Assembly (NCBI RefSeq): GCF_009933255.1
Contig: NZ_MAEI01000002.1
Coordinates: 62,001 to 126,000, forward strand
From: Enterococcus diestrammenae
Lineage (GTDB): Bacteria; Bacillota; Bacilli; Lactobacillales; Enterococcaceae
DNA length: 64,000 nucleotides
Direction: 5' to 3'
Shown: piece after piece, positions 1 through 8,329 of the stretch
How the letters are laid out: each line of letters starts with the position of its first letter
Numbering within the stretch: position 1 is the stretch's first letter
Notes under the pieces: model-generated
Databases searched by the model: none
Told to the model about the DNA's origin: nothing
What the model saw: only the letters and a program-made list of their open reading frames with translations
Position numbers and translations under genes: made by a program

Positions 1-1398
1 TGGTTCGGTTTGGTCCCAGGCTTGACGGATGGCATCCACGATTCGCCAAGATTGGGCGACTTCATCCCAATGAGTAAAGTTAGTCGCATCTCCTCGTAAA
101 GCATCCAAAATCAAACGTTCATAAGCTTCGGGACTATTTTCTACGGTCTCGGCACTGTTACGGTAATCTAGTTTGACTGGATGGGTATCAAAGCCTTGGC
201 CGATTTCTTTGCCATTTAAGGTTAGGTTGAAGCCTTCTGTTGGCTGGATATAGATCGTTAGGATATTTGGCGGAAGTTGGCGTTCTTTGCAGTCAGCATT
301 GATTTCCGCTTTAAAAAGATTCAGGGGGACTTGCTTGAAGACGATATTGATCCGCGTCCCTTTTTCGGTCAAGCGTTTACCAGTGCGGATGTAAAAAGGT
401 ACCCCGGACCAACGGAAGTTATCCACGGTAAATTTACCCGCCACGAAGGTTTCTGTTTTGGAATCAGCAGCGACATTTGGCTCCTCCCGATAAGCGGCAA
501 AGGTTTTGCCATCAAATTTGCCAGCAGCATATTGGCCCCGGACGAAGTTTTTTTGAACTTCTTCAGGGGTGTAAATCCGCACGGCGTTGAGGGCTTTGAT
601 TTTTTCTGCCCGAATTTCTGTGTTGGAAAAAGCAGCGGGGGGTTCCATGACTAACAAGGATAAAATCTGGAGAATATGGTTTTGCACCATATCTTTCAGG
701 GCACCACTTTTATCATAGTAGCCACCTCGATCTTCGACACCAAGGCTTTCGGCTAAGTTGATCTGTACGTTGTCAATGTAGCGGTTGTTCCAGAGGGATT
801 CAAAGATATTATTGGCAAAGCGGATAGCGGAGATATTTTGAATCATTTCTTTGCCTAAGTAGTGGTCGATGCGGTAAATTTCGTTTTCCGCAAAGACTTC
901 ACCGATTTCATTATTCAATTGGCTGGCTGATTGGAAGTCTGAGCCAAACGGTTTTTCGATAATCACGCGATGAAAGCCTTGGGAATCTTTCATGCCGCTT
1001 TTCTTCAAATTGGTGACGATGGTACCAAAATGGTTAGGTGACATCGCCAGGTAATAGAGGCGATTGCCAGCTAACTGGTATTTTTCATCAAGTTCGTCTG
1101 TGAGCTGCTTGATACTGTCGTAGTGACTGGTATCTTGTACGTCATGGGCTTGATAGTAAAAATGACTAGCAAAGTTTTTGGCTTCTACAGCATCAGGCTC
1201 TAGACTAGCGATGGCTTCTTGGACGATTTCACGATAATGGGCATCGGACCATTCCCGCCGTGCGGTACCGATGACTGCAAAATTTTCTTGCAAGTCCCCC
1301 TTGTGGTAAAGACGGTACAAAGAAGGGTAGAGTTTTCGATAGGCGAGGTCCCCGGTAGCGCCGAAAATGGTAAAGAGGACAGGTTTATGTTCAGGCAT
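1..1398 (-). CDS. zwf: glucose-6-phosphate 1-dehydrogenase (partial, C-terminus outside window)
   Basis: First enzyme of the oxidative pentose phosphate pathway: oxidises glucose-6-phosphate to 6-phosphogluconolactone with NADP+. The minus-strand frame from ATG at 1398 is open through position 1 (466 codons, no stop), so about 40 C-terminal residues are probably missing compared with the usual ~500 aa. The N-terminus carries the Rossmann dinucleotide motif GATGDLAYRKLYPSLY, and the active-site stretch RIDHYLGKE is present near residue 175. The start ATG overlaps the stop of the upstream regulator by one base (TAATG), so the two are probably translationally coupled. Identification is firm. Confidence 0.97.
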   Translation of the reverse strand, partial: MPEHKPVLFTIFGATGDLAYRKLYPSLYRLYHKGDLQENFAVIGTARREWSDAHYREIVQEAIASLEPDAVEAKNFASHFYYQAHDVQDTSHYDSIKQLTDELDEKYQLAGNRLYYLAMSPNHFGTIVTNLKKSGMKDSQGFHRVIIEKPFGSDFQSASQLNNEIGEVFAENEIYRIDHYLGKEMIQNISAIRFANNIFESLWNNRYIDNVQINLAESLGVEDRGGYYDKSGALKDMVQNHILQILSLLVMEPPAAFSNTEIRAEKIKALNAVRIYTPEEVQKNFVRGQYAAGKFDGKTFAAYREEPNVAADSKTETFVAGKFTVDNFRWSGVPFYIRTGKRLTEKGTRINIVFKQVPLNLFKAEINADCKERQLPPNILTIYIQPTEGFNLTLNGKEIGQGFDTHPVKLDYRNSAETVENSPEAYERLILDALRGDATNFTHWDEVAQSWRIVDAIRQAWDQTEP

Positions 1399-2063
1399 TA
1401 ATCAACAGCTCCTTTTATCTGATCAACAAAAATCGTGCTACAAGCTTTGTAGCTGACAGCAACTTCTGTGCCGTGTGTATCTTGAATCGTGATGGGGCCT
1501 TCATCAGGGCTGATGGCGGTGATTTGGTAAATGGCACCGAGTTTGATATTCAGTGTGACCAAATAATCCAATAGTTCCCGTTCATCCAAGACCCGAGCGA
1601 TGCGTAAGGTGTCACCAACTGCAAAATCTGTGAGTAATTGGCGTTCTTTTTCGTGGACGGTCTCATGGGCACGGGGAATCATGCCTCCATGAGGACAAAT
1701 TTGGGGATCGGCCATATAGGTAGAGAGGCGTTGAGCGAGTTTTTCTGAGGTGACATGCTCCAAAACTTCCGCATCGTCATGGACTTCATTCCATGAATAG
1801 CCCAAATGCTCTACCAGAAAAACTTCCCATAAACGGTGTTTGCGGATCAATGTACTGGCAGTAGCCAAGCCGGTTTCTGAAAGCTGCACTCCTTGATAAG
1901 GCGTATGGGCGACTAAACCTTCCTTCACCAGTTTGGTAATCATTTCGCTGACAGATGCTGGAGCGACAGCCAGACCCGTGACAATCTGCTTGTTACTGAC
2001 CTTTTGCCGATCGCCTCCCAATTCAAGAATCAGTTTTAGATAATCTTCACGATTGGGGGTCAC
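1398..2063 (-). CDS. efaR: DtxR/MntR-family manganese-responsive regulator (EfaR-like)
   Basis: Metal-dependent transcriptional repressor of the DtxR family (221 aa). It has an N-terminal winged HTH (about residues 5-65), a dimerisation/metal-binding domain with conserved HDDAEVLEH and HGGMIP segments, and a C-terminal FeoA/SH3-like domain. The start chosen is GTG at 2063, giving MTPNREDYLK, the usual N-terminus of this family. An AAAGGA box lies 9 bases upstream, whereas the in-frame ATG at 2072 touches that box and the TTG at 2090 lacks one. In enterococci this family represses Mn2+ uptake genes. The one-base overlap with zwf links it to sugar oxidation, an unusual partner. Confidence 0.88.
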   Translation of the reverse strand: MTPNREDYLKLILELGGDRQKVSNKQIVTGLAVAPASVSEMITKLVKEGLVAHTPYQGVQLSETGLATASTLIRKHRLWEVFLVEHLGYSWNEVHDDAEVLEHVTSEKLAQRLSTYMADPQICPHGGMIPRAHETVHEKERQLLTDFAVGDTLRIARVLDERELLDYLVTLNIKLGAIYQITAISPDEGPITIQDTHGTEVAVSYKACSTIFVDQIKGAVD

Positions 2064-2234
2064 AAGTCTCATTCCTTTCTGAACCAACAAATCCGCTGTT
2101 TTAGAGCCATTTTTTTGTTGGATGTAGGTGTCAAAAAAAACATGGGGATGGTTCTTGTCAATTCTACCAAAAAAATGCCAAAGTGGCTATTTATCGCGCC
2201 TGAAGACCACTAAGAAGTAGAAAATGAAAACAGC

Positions 2235-2280
2235 AAAGCACAAAGAACTCCGAAAAAATAATCGGTGTTCTTTGTGCTTT
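2235..2280 (-). terminator. rho-independent terminator of the M29 aminopeptidase gene
   Basis: Two 19-base arms (AAAGCACAAAGAACTCCGA and its complement, one mismatch) with an 8-base loop. Read on the minus strand the hairpin runs into a T-rich stretch, and it lies just past the stop of the gene at 2309. Confidence 0.85.
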
Positions 2281-2308
2281 CATAACATCATGTAACGAAA
2301 ATTTGCCC

Positions 2309-3547
2309 TTATGCCCAATCACCATTGCGGAAAACGGGAACTCGTGTGCCATCTTCTTTGATACCATCGATGTTCATTTGATCGGAACCCACCATAAAGT
2401 CTACGTGAGTATGACTACGGTTAAGTCCAGCGGCAGCCAATTCCTCTTCAGTCATTTCTGTACCGCCGGCCAAGTTGAAGGCATAAGCAGAGCCAAAAGC
2501 CAAGTGATTAGAGGCATTTTCATCAAATAAGGTATTGAAGAAAATGATGCCAGATTGCGAGATTGGAGAGGGGTCTGGCACTAAGGCAACTTCCCCTAGG
2601 TGTTTTGCGCCTTCATCTGTATCCAATAATTTTGCCAAGACATCTTGTCCTTCTTCAGCAGAGAAGTCCACCACTTTACCATCTTTAAAGGTAAATTTCA
2701 TACCTGAGATGATATTGCCGGCATAGCTTAATGGTTTGGTGCTGGAAATCACTCCATCCACCCGACGACTATCAGGAGCAGTGAAGACTTCTTCAGTTGG
2801 CATATTGGCCATGAATTTTTCGTTGCGGCTATTAAAACTACCGGCACCTTCCCACAGATGATTTTTCGGTAAGCCAATCGTAATGTCAGTACCTGGTGCA
2901 GTGTAGTGTAAAGCTGTAAATTGCTGTTCATTTAACTCAGCAGCTTTCGTCGCCAGTTTTTCATCGTGGGCTTTCCATGCAGCAACGGGATCGGCTTGAT
3001 CAACCCGAGTTGTTTTGAAAATTTCTTCCCATAGTTTTGCTTGAGCAGCTGCTGGTTCTAGGTCAGGAAAGACTTTTTTAGCCCAATCCAGACCGGCAGC
3101 AGCCACCACAGTCCAGCTGACTTTATTGGCTTGGGTAGCTTGGCGGATGGTTTTCAAGGCTTTTCCGGAAGCGGCTTGGTATTTTGCTACCCGGTCAGCA
3201 TCGGTACCAGCCAAGGCATCTGGACTCGAAGAAACGAGGCTGATTCGGCTAGCTTCCTTATTGAGAATCCAGTCGTCACCACGATCCACGATCCATTGAG
3301 GAATATCTGTCAAGCGGTCATCAGCCGCATGTAAGAAGAATTCCTTGTTGATGGTGTCATCGGTCCATTGCAAAATGACTTCTGCGGCCCCTTGTTCATA
3401 GGCTTTTTTAGTAATCATACGGGCCAGGGGTGCTTGATCCACGGCTGCCGTTAAAACCACCGTGTGGCCTTTTTGAACATTCACGCCGACTTCCACGATT
3501 AATTGGGCATATTTTTCTAAGTTTTGTAAGAATGTTTGGTCAGTCAT
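2309..3547 (-). CDS. pepS: M29-family (thermophilic-type) aminopeptidase, PepS/AmpS
   Basis: Cytoplasmic metallo-aminopeptidase that trims N-terminal residues from peptides (412 aa, usual family length ~410). The C-terminal half carries the M29 metal-site region: NEKFMANMPTEEVFTAPD around residue 250 and HTHVDFMVGS near residue 380. ATG at 3547 follows a strong GGAGGT box. It is a monocistronic minus-strand gene with its own terminator (2235-2280). An AT-rich stretch with TATAAT about 20 bases upstream of the ribosome binding site is a plausible -10. Family assignment is firm, the exact subclass (PepS versus AmpS) less so. Confidence 0.92.
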   Translation of the reverse strand: MTDQTFLQNLEKYAQLIVEVGVNVQKGHTVVLTAAVDQAPLARMITKKAYEQGAAEVILQWTDDTINKEFFLHAADDRLTDIPQWIVDRGDDWILNKEASRISLVSSSPDALAGTDADRVAKYQAASGKALKTIRQATQANKVSWTVVAAAGLDWAKKVFPDLEPAAAQAKLWEEIFKTTRVDQADPVAAWKAHDEKLATKAAELNEQQFTALHYTAPGTDITIGLPKNHLWEGAGSFNSRNEKFMANMPTEEVFTAPDSRRVDGVISSTKPLSYAGNIISGMKFTFKDGKVVDFSAEEGQDVLAKLLDTDEGAKHLGEVALVPDPSPISQSGIIFFNTLFDENASNHLAFGSAYAFNLAGGTEMTEEELAAAGLNRSHTHVDFMVGSDQMNIDGIKEDGTRVPVFRNGDWA

Positions 3548-3708
3548 AAGTTACCTCCAATTATTATTATAATCAGAATTATGATAACATTGTGACACGT
3601 TGGGAACAACCGAAAAAGCCTAAAAAGCGCGTTTTATCAAAAATTGTTTTCAGGTCGTGTAAATAACGCGGTATCTTGTGATTAAATGACGAAATATCGA
3701 AACAGCTT

Positions 3709-3737
3709 TTGAGTTTAAAAAAAAAACATGTTACAAT
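3709..3737 (+). promoter_or_regulatory. promoter of the TetR gene
   Basis: TTGAGT at 3709-3714, 17-base spacer, TACAAT at 3732-3737, about 50 bases before the ATG at 3788. Confidence 0.65.
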
Positions 3738-3787
3738 AATTGTAGTGGTTTGAAAGCGAATTACATAAAATATAGGGGAGAATCCGT

Positions 3788-4357
3788 ATGGCTAGAAAAA
3801 AGACAATAACACGAGATCAAATATTAGACGCGGCCTATGCCGTTGTTTCAACTGAAGGTTTTTCACGTTTTACAGCACGAAATATCGCAGCTAAAATGAA
3901 CTGTTCCACCCAACCAATTTACCTTGAATTCCAAAACATGGAAGATTTGAAGCAAGCCTTGCTGAAAAAAGTTTATGATTATCTAGCAGAAGATATTTTT
4001 CCAGTCGAACGGACCGGTGACAAAATTGTCGATATCGCATTAAATTACATCAAGTTTGCCACCAAAGAACGCCGCCTGTATCGGGCGATGTATTTAGAAG
4101 AGTATGGTGGTGGTCAAGAGATGCAAGAGTTCTCGTATCACTATTTCAAAGATTTGGTTCGCTCTGAGGAGAAATTTCAAAAACTTCCTGAAGATGAAGT
4201 GGAATCACTGCATACCGGGACGTGGATCGTCGCTACAGGGATTGCTGCCTTGATGTCTTCTGGGATCATCAGTCCATCTGATGATCAAATCGTCCGTTTG
4301 ATCAAAGAAACCATCGATGGTATTTTGGACCGCAAAGAACCAATTGATATGTCTTGA
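3788..4357 (+). CDS. TetR/AcrR-family transcriptional regulator
   Basis: One-component DNA-binding regulator (189 aa). The N-terminal HTH is clear (about residues 8-55: TRDQILDAAYAVVSTEGFSR, then RNIAAKMNCSTQPIYLEFQN), followed by a helical ligand-binding domain with no recognisable specificity. ATG at 3788 follows GGGGAG. It stands alone between its own promoter and terminator, so its target is not given by gene context. A perfect 11-base inverted repeat at 4453-4490, just downstream, could be a target or simply a second terminator. Confidence 0.85.
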   Translation: MARKKTITRDQILDAAYAVVSTEGFSRFTARNIAAKMNCSTQPIYLEFQNMEDLKQALLKKVYDYLAEDIFPVERTGDKIVDIALNYIKFATKERRLYRAMYLEEYGGGQEMQEFSYHYFKDLVRSEEKFQKLPEDEVESLHTGTWIVATGIAALMSSGIISPSDDQIVRLIKETIDGILDRKEPIDMS

Positions 4358-4382
4358 GCTATTTTTAACAACTAATAGGTAA

Positions 4383-4425
4383 AAACGAGAAGGGAACCAG
4401 TTACTTGCTCCCTTCTCGTTTTTTT
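4383..4425 (+). terminator. terminator of the TetR gene
   Basis: AACGAGAAGGGA arm paired with TCCCTTCTCGTT, followed by seven T residues. Confidence 0.92.
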
Positions 4426-4452
4426 GACTTTGCTTCACCAACTGGTCCTCCT

Positions 4453-4490
4453 GAAACCGACCGTTGATAACAGGATCAGCGGTCGGTTTC
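4453..4490. repeat. perfect 11-base inverted repeat (GAAACCGACCG / CGGTCGGTTTC)
   Basis: Arms at 4453-4463 and 4480-4490 separated by 16 bases. It lacks a T-run on either strand, so it is a poor terminator. It lies between the TetR terminator and the map promoter and may be an operator or a structured RNA element. Confidence 0.6.
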
Positions 4491-4502
4491 CCTTTAAATT
4501 AC

Positions 4503-4540
4503 GAGAGCTGAAGGGGAGTCTTTTTCGCTTTTCTTAAATG
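4503..4540 (+). repeat. dispersed intergenic repeat, family 1, copy A (diverged)
   Basis: Starts GAGAGCTGAAGG and ends near TTTCTTAAATG. It resembles copies at 8083-8118, 39295-39328 and (inverted) 54812-54845, all intergenic. Confidence 0.5.
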
Positions 4541-4553
4541 ATTTTCTGCAAAA

Positions 4554-4583
4554 TTGGCGCAAAAACCTTTCCTATGATAAAAT
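4554..4583 (+). promoter_or_regulatory. promoter of map
   Basis: TTGGCG at 4554-4559, 18-base spacer, TAAAAT at 4578-4583, 34 bases before the ATG. Confidence 0.6.
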
Positions 4584-4617
4584 AAGAACGATTTTATAAA
4601 GGGAGTCTGAGCAGAAT

Positions 4618-5382
4618 ATGATAACATTGAAATCAGCAAGAGAAATCGAAACAATGAAGGAATCCGGCGCTTTGTTGGCAGCTGTCCACAAAGAGTTGCG
4701 GAGTTTTATTAAACCAGGGATTACCAGCTGGGATATTGAAGTTTTTGTGCGGAAATACATCGAATCCCACGGCGGTATTGCTGCTCAAATCGGCTTTGAG
4801 GGGTATAAATACGCAACTTGTGTGAGCATCAACAGTGAAATCTGCCATGGCTTTCCTCGCAAAAAACCATTAAAGAATGGTGATTTGGTCAAAGTCGATA
4901 TGTGTATCGACTTAAAGGGTGGCATTTCTGACTCTTGTTGGGCTTACGTCGTGGGGGAAAGCACCCCTGAAATCGACCGTTTGATGGCTGTGACCAAAAA
5001 AGCCCTGTACTTAGGGATTGAACAAGCGCAAGTCGGCAAGCGCATCGGGGATATCGGTCATGCAATCCAAACCTATGTCGAAGGAGAAGGTTACGGTGTT
5101 GTTCGGGACTTTATCGGTCATGGTGTTGGTCCGACGATCCATGAAGAACCCCCTGTTCCTCACTATGGGGAAGCTGGAAAAGGCCTGCGTTTGAAAGCCG
5201 GTATGGTGATTACCATCGAGCCGATGGTTAACACAGGAACCTGGAAGATGAAGATGGATCCCAACGGTTGGACGGCTTATACCTTAGACGGCGGGTTGAG
5301 TTGTCAATATGAACATACGATTGCCATCACCAACGATGGTCCATTATTGTTGACTTCACAAGGAGAAGAAGGGACTTATTAA
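4618..5382 (+). CDS. map: type I methionine aminopeptidase
   Basis: Removes the initiator methionine from nascent proteins (254 aa, cytoplasmic, dinuclear metal enzyme). Metal ligands and active-site segments are visible: VDMCIDLKGGISDSCW (Asp pair, residues ~98-110), GHGVGPTIHEEP (His, ~172), ITIEPM (Glu, ~205) and YEHTIAIT (Glu, ~236). It has the pita-bread fold from residue 1 with no N-terminal zinc-finger extension. The ribosome binding site is weak (GGGAG about 12 bases upstream). Transcribed from its own promoter at 4554. Confidence 0.96.
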   Translation: MITLKSAREIETMKESGALLAAVHKELRSFIKPGITSWDIEVFVRKYIESHGGIAAQIGFEGYKYATCVSINSEICHGFPRKKPLKNGDLVKVDMCIDLKGGISDSCWAYVVGESTPEIDRLMAVTKKALYLGIEQAQVGKRIGDIGHAIQTYVEGEGYGVVRDFIGHGVGPTIHEEPPVPHYGEAGKGLRLKAGMVITIEPMVNTGTWKMKMDPNGWTAYTLDGGLSCQYEHTIAITNDGPLLLTSQGEEGTY

Positions 5383-5540
5383 GTCGGATTTACAACGGCG
5401 GCACTCCTTTGATGGTACGCTAGTTTGAAGTGGCTTTTGAAGAGCTTGTGGATTCCTTTTAAGTAGTAGAGTTGAGAAATCCGCTAGCAACCCTGGTCTT
5501 GCTAACTACCTAACTATATTTACTTCATTGGAGGAGTGTC

Positions 5541-6542
5541 ATGTCCGTGATTGCAAAATTAAAGAAGCATCAAAAACTGATGCGTCTTTTGGAGATTGCC
5601 AAAAAACGTTTTTCAGATGCAGAGCTAGGTAATAGCAGCATTGTTGTTTCTTATTACTTGTTGTTGTCCTTGTTTCCACTATTGTTGGCAGTGGGAAATT
5701 TGCTGCCATTTTTACATATTGACCCTGACACGGTGTTACCGTATATCCAAGAGATTATTCCGGCTGAAATTTTCAGTTTTATCGGGCCCGCGATTACCAA
5801 TCTCTTGACGGAAAGCTCTGGTGGGGTCTTGTCGATTTCCGCGCTGGCAGCGTTGTGGTCCGCGAGTCAGAGTATCAATGCCTTACAAGGAGCATTGAAT
5901 AAATCTTATGGTGTAGCAGGACGGCCAAACTTTATCGTCAGTCGCTTGGTGTCGGTACTTATTATTATCTTGTTGTTGATGGGAATTATCGGAATCACCT
6001 TGATTCTCGGGGTGGGAAAATCGATTTTAGATGCGTTACAGCCAGTTGTGGGAATTCCCGATGAGGTGATTGGCCTCTTTCAAACGGTCAAATGGCCGGC
6101 GACGATTGTGGCTTTATTGATCATCATGACCATTATCTATTGGTTGGTGCCCAATGCCAAAGTTACCTTTCCCTCAGCTTTTCCCGGGGCAGTAGTAGCC
6201 ACCATTGGCTGGATGATTTTAGGCCAAGTTTTTGGCTTGTATACGCGCTTTTTTGCCGCCAAGGTGAGCGGTTATCAAATCATCGGAAGTTTTATCGTTT
6301 TGATGTTGTGGCTCAATTTTGCAGCGACCATTGTCTTAGTCGGGGGAATTGTGAATGCCATAATCGCCGCCTACCGTTCAGGTGGTTCGGTGGCAAAGCG
6401 GACTGGTCCGATGTCACGATTGTCGGCCCGGTTATTTCAAAGGTTTGTCAAACACGATAGCGCCCAAAAGGACACCGATACTCCCTCTAAGGATGGTTCT
6501 ACTAAGCAAAAGACGCAGGAACCAGACCAAGACAACTCATGA
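5541..6542 (+). CDS. YihY/BrkB-family integral membrane protein
   Basis: Membrane protein of the YihY/virulence factor BrkB family (333 aa), historically mislabelled RNase BN. A short basic N-terminus precedes about six membrane segments spread over residues 35-285, with the conserved LWSASQSINALQGALNKSYG region at ~105-124 and a polar, charged C-terminal tail of ~50 residues. Start ATG at 5541 follows GGAGGAG. The 158 bases after map hold no evident terminator, so read-through from map is possible. Function is not established; transport or envelope roles are only suspected. Confidence 0.85.
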   Translation: MSVIAKLKKHQKLMRLLEIAKKRFSDAELGNSSIVVSYYLLLSLFPLLLAVGNLLPFLHIDPDTVLPYIQEIIPAEIFSFIGPAITNLLTESSGGVLSISALAALWSASQSINALQGALNKSYGVAGRPNFIVSRLVSVLIIILLLMGIIGITLILGVGKSILDALQPVVGIPDEVIGLFQTVKWPATIVALLIIMTIIYWLVPNAKVTFPSAFPGAVVATIGWMILGQVFGLYTRFFAAKVSGYQIIGSFIVLMLWLNFAATIVLVGGIVNAIIAAYRSGGSVAKRTGPMSRLSARLFQRFVKHDSAQKDTDTPSKDGSTKQKTQEPDQDNS

Positions 6543-6639
6543 TTTTTCCTACTGGCTAGCTAATAGCAGCTGCTGGCAGTAGGCTAGTTGCCAAGCATGT
6601 TCAGTTGGCTAGAAACGAATAGAAAGAGAGAAAAATAGC

Positions 6640-7938
6640 GTGCCTCATTTTGCCTTTAAGTTTATCATCCAGATGTTTATTACTATGATTTTGGCGTTGG
6701 TTTTAACACCGTTAGTCAAAATGCTAGCCTTTAAAATTGGTGCCGTGGACAATCCCAATGCCCGGCGTATCAATACCAAACCAATGCCATCAGCAGGCGG
6801 GTTGGCGATTTTTATTGCTTTTGCTATCTCGATGCTCTTTGGTTTTCCCGAGATTAAACTTTACGAAGTGACGGGGCCGATTATTTTAGGGGCGGCGATT
6901 GTCGTGGCGACCGGCTTGATTGATGATATCTGGGAGATCAAGCCTTGGCAGAAAACCCTAGGGATTGTGCTCGCTGCCCTGGAAGCCTATTTTATCGCTG
7001 GTATTCAGATGGATAGTATCAGTATTCCTTTTATTGGAAAATGGGAATTGGGCTGGCTCAGTTTGCCAATCACTTTGATTTGGATTTTAGCTTTGACCAA
7101 TGCTGTCAATTTAATTGATGGGTTGGACGGACTAGCAGCCGGCGTTTCAATTATTGGTTTGATTACGATTGGGATTATTTCTTTCTTCTTCCTCTTGCCG
7201 GACGCCAGTTTGGTAACAACGATTATTATTTTTACCTTAGTTGCTGCAATTATGGGCTTTTTCCCTTACAACTTTTACCCGGCTACCATCTATTTAGGCG
7301 ATACCGGGGCCCTGTTTTTGGGGTATATGATTTCAATCATTTCCATGACCGGTTTGAAAAATGCCACCTTTATTTCAATTATGACTCCGATGTTGATTTT
7401 GGGAGTACCGATTACCGACACGGTCTATGCCATGATTCGCCGGAAGTTTAACAATCAAAAGATTTCTTCAGCGGATAAGATGCATCTTCACCATCGTTTG
7501 TTGTCGTTAGGCTTTACCCATCGTGGGGCAGTCTTGACCATTTATGCATTGGCCTTAGTTTTTTCTTTCATTGCTTTATTGATGAATTACGCCAGCACAC
7601 CAGCGATGATTTTGCTGATTATTTGTACGGTGATTGGTTTGGAGCTTTTCATCGAATTGATCGGATTAGTTGGCGAAAATCGTCAGCCATTGATGACTGT
7701 CTTGAAGTTTTTAGGAAATCGAAGCTATCGCCAAAACGTCTTACATCCGGATAAAAAGGAAGCGAAAGAGGAGACAAAGCCAGACACGATACCACCATCA
7801 GCACAAGAAGCTGATACTGATAAGAAAACTGCTGCTAATGAAGCGCCAGCGCAAAAAAAGACACAAATAACGGCTGAAGAAGATCAGCCGACGATTACGG
7901 ATGCACCCAGTGAAGACCAAGAAAAAAATAAAAAATAA
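6640..7938 (+). CDS. tagO: undecaprenyl-phosphate N-acetylglucosaminyl 1-phosphate transferase (TagO/WecA/MraY family)
   Basis: Polyprenyl-phosphate glycan phosphotransferase (432 aa): loads GlcNAc-1-phosphate onto undecaprenyl phosphate, the first step of teichoic-acid or rhamnopolysaccharide synthesis. About ten membrane segments in residues 5-345. Family motifs are visible: NARRINTKPMPSAGGLAIF (~38-57), LIDDIWE (~92), NLIDGLDGLAAG (~156), GDTGALFLGY (~221) and the HLHHRLLSLGFTHR histidine loop (~282). The start is GTG at 6640 behind AGAAAGAGAG. The last ~60 residues form a Lys/Glu/Pro/Thr-rich hydrophilic tail, probably disordered and not part of the enzyme core. Confidence 0.9.
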   Translation: MPHFAFKFIIQMFITMILALVLTPLVKMLAFKIGAVDNPNARRINTKPMPSAGGLAIFIAFAISMLFGFPEIKLYEVTGPIILGAAIVVATGLIDDIWEIKPWQKTLGIVLAALEAYFIAGIQMDSISIPFIGKWELGWLSLPITLIWILALTNAVNLIDGLDGLAAGVSIIGLITIGIISFFFLLPDASLVTTIIIFTLVAAIMGFFPYNFYPATIYLGDTGALFLGYMISIISMTGLKNATFISIMTPMLILGVPITDTVYAMIRRKFNNQKISSADKMHLHHRLLSLGFTHRGAVLTIYALALVFSFIALLMNYASTPAMILLIICTVIGLELFIELIGLVGENRQPLMTVLKFLGNRSYRQNVLHPDKKEAKEETKPDTIPPSAQEADTDKKTAANEAPAQKKTQITAEEDQPTITDAPSEDQEKNKK

Positions 7939-8015
7939 AAAGGCTTCGGGGCAATAATCTTCCTCTGGTTGTAGAATAAACATTCCTATGCTTTAGTTTT
8001 TTAGAGATTAAACAT

Positions 8016-8056
8016 AAGCTGCTCTTCCAATGTTTCTTAATGGAAGAGCAGCTTTT
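8016..8056 (+). terminator. terminator of the tagO-like gene
   Basis: AAGCTGCTCTTCCA pairs perfectly with TGGAAGAGCAGCTT across an 11-base loop, followed by a T-run. Confidence 0.92.
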
Positions 8057-8329
8057 TGTAGTCTAAAAATGTCTGGCTTCATGAGAGCTGAAGGAGTTCG
8101 TTCCGCCTTTCTTATTTGGCGTCTAAAGTCTGACAAACCTTCAAGCGCCCAGAAGGTGAATGTACCGGTGAACAATGCTGAAGCAGAGCGTCTTATTTCT
8201 GACTCTGGTGGCGAAGATCAACGCACGTTTCTTTTTTCTTGTGATGAATGGTACAATAGCAACGGTCCTGCCGACTATCTGATTGAACTTACCCAAAAGG
8301 TAGCGGCAGTTTGAGAGGAAGGATTCAAA
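8057..8329 (+). other. leader region before the ABC importer
   Basis: 273 bases with no believable gene. It holds repeat copy B, a possible -10 (TACAAT near 8253), and a hairpin CTGCCG...CGGCAG (about 8269-8310) whose foot touches the ribosome binding site GAGAGGAAGGA of the ATPase gene. No TPP or other riboswitch signature was recognised. Confidence 0.5.
8083..8118 (+). repeat. dispersed intergenic repeat, family 1, copy B
   Basis: GAGAGCTGAAGGAGTTCGTT then CCGCCTTTCTTATTTGG. It shares most positions with the inverted copy at 54812-54845 and with 39295-39328. Confidence 0.6.

Noticed and set aside
2133-2161. TTGACA on the minus strand as a promoter of efaR-zwf
   Set aside because: No acceptable -10 at 16-18 bases downstream; the spacing lands in a poly-T stretch.
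4205-4441. Antisense frames over tetR, map, cadA, pst and other genes
   Set aside because: They are shadows of strongly supported genes, without ribosome binding sites.
8030-8314. 94-codon open frame before the ABC importer
   Set aside because: It starts inside a terminator stem, has no ribosome binding site and contains a dispersed repeat copy; composition is not gene-like.
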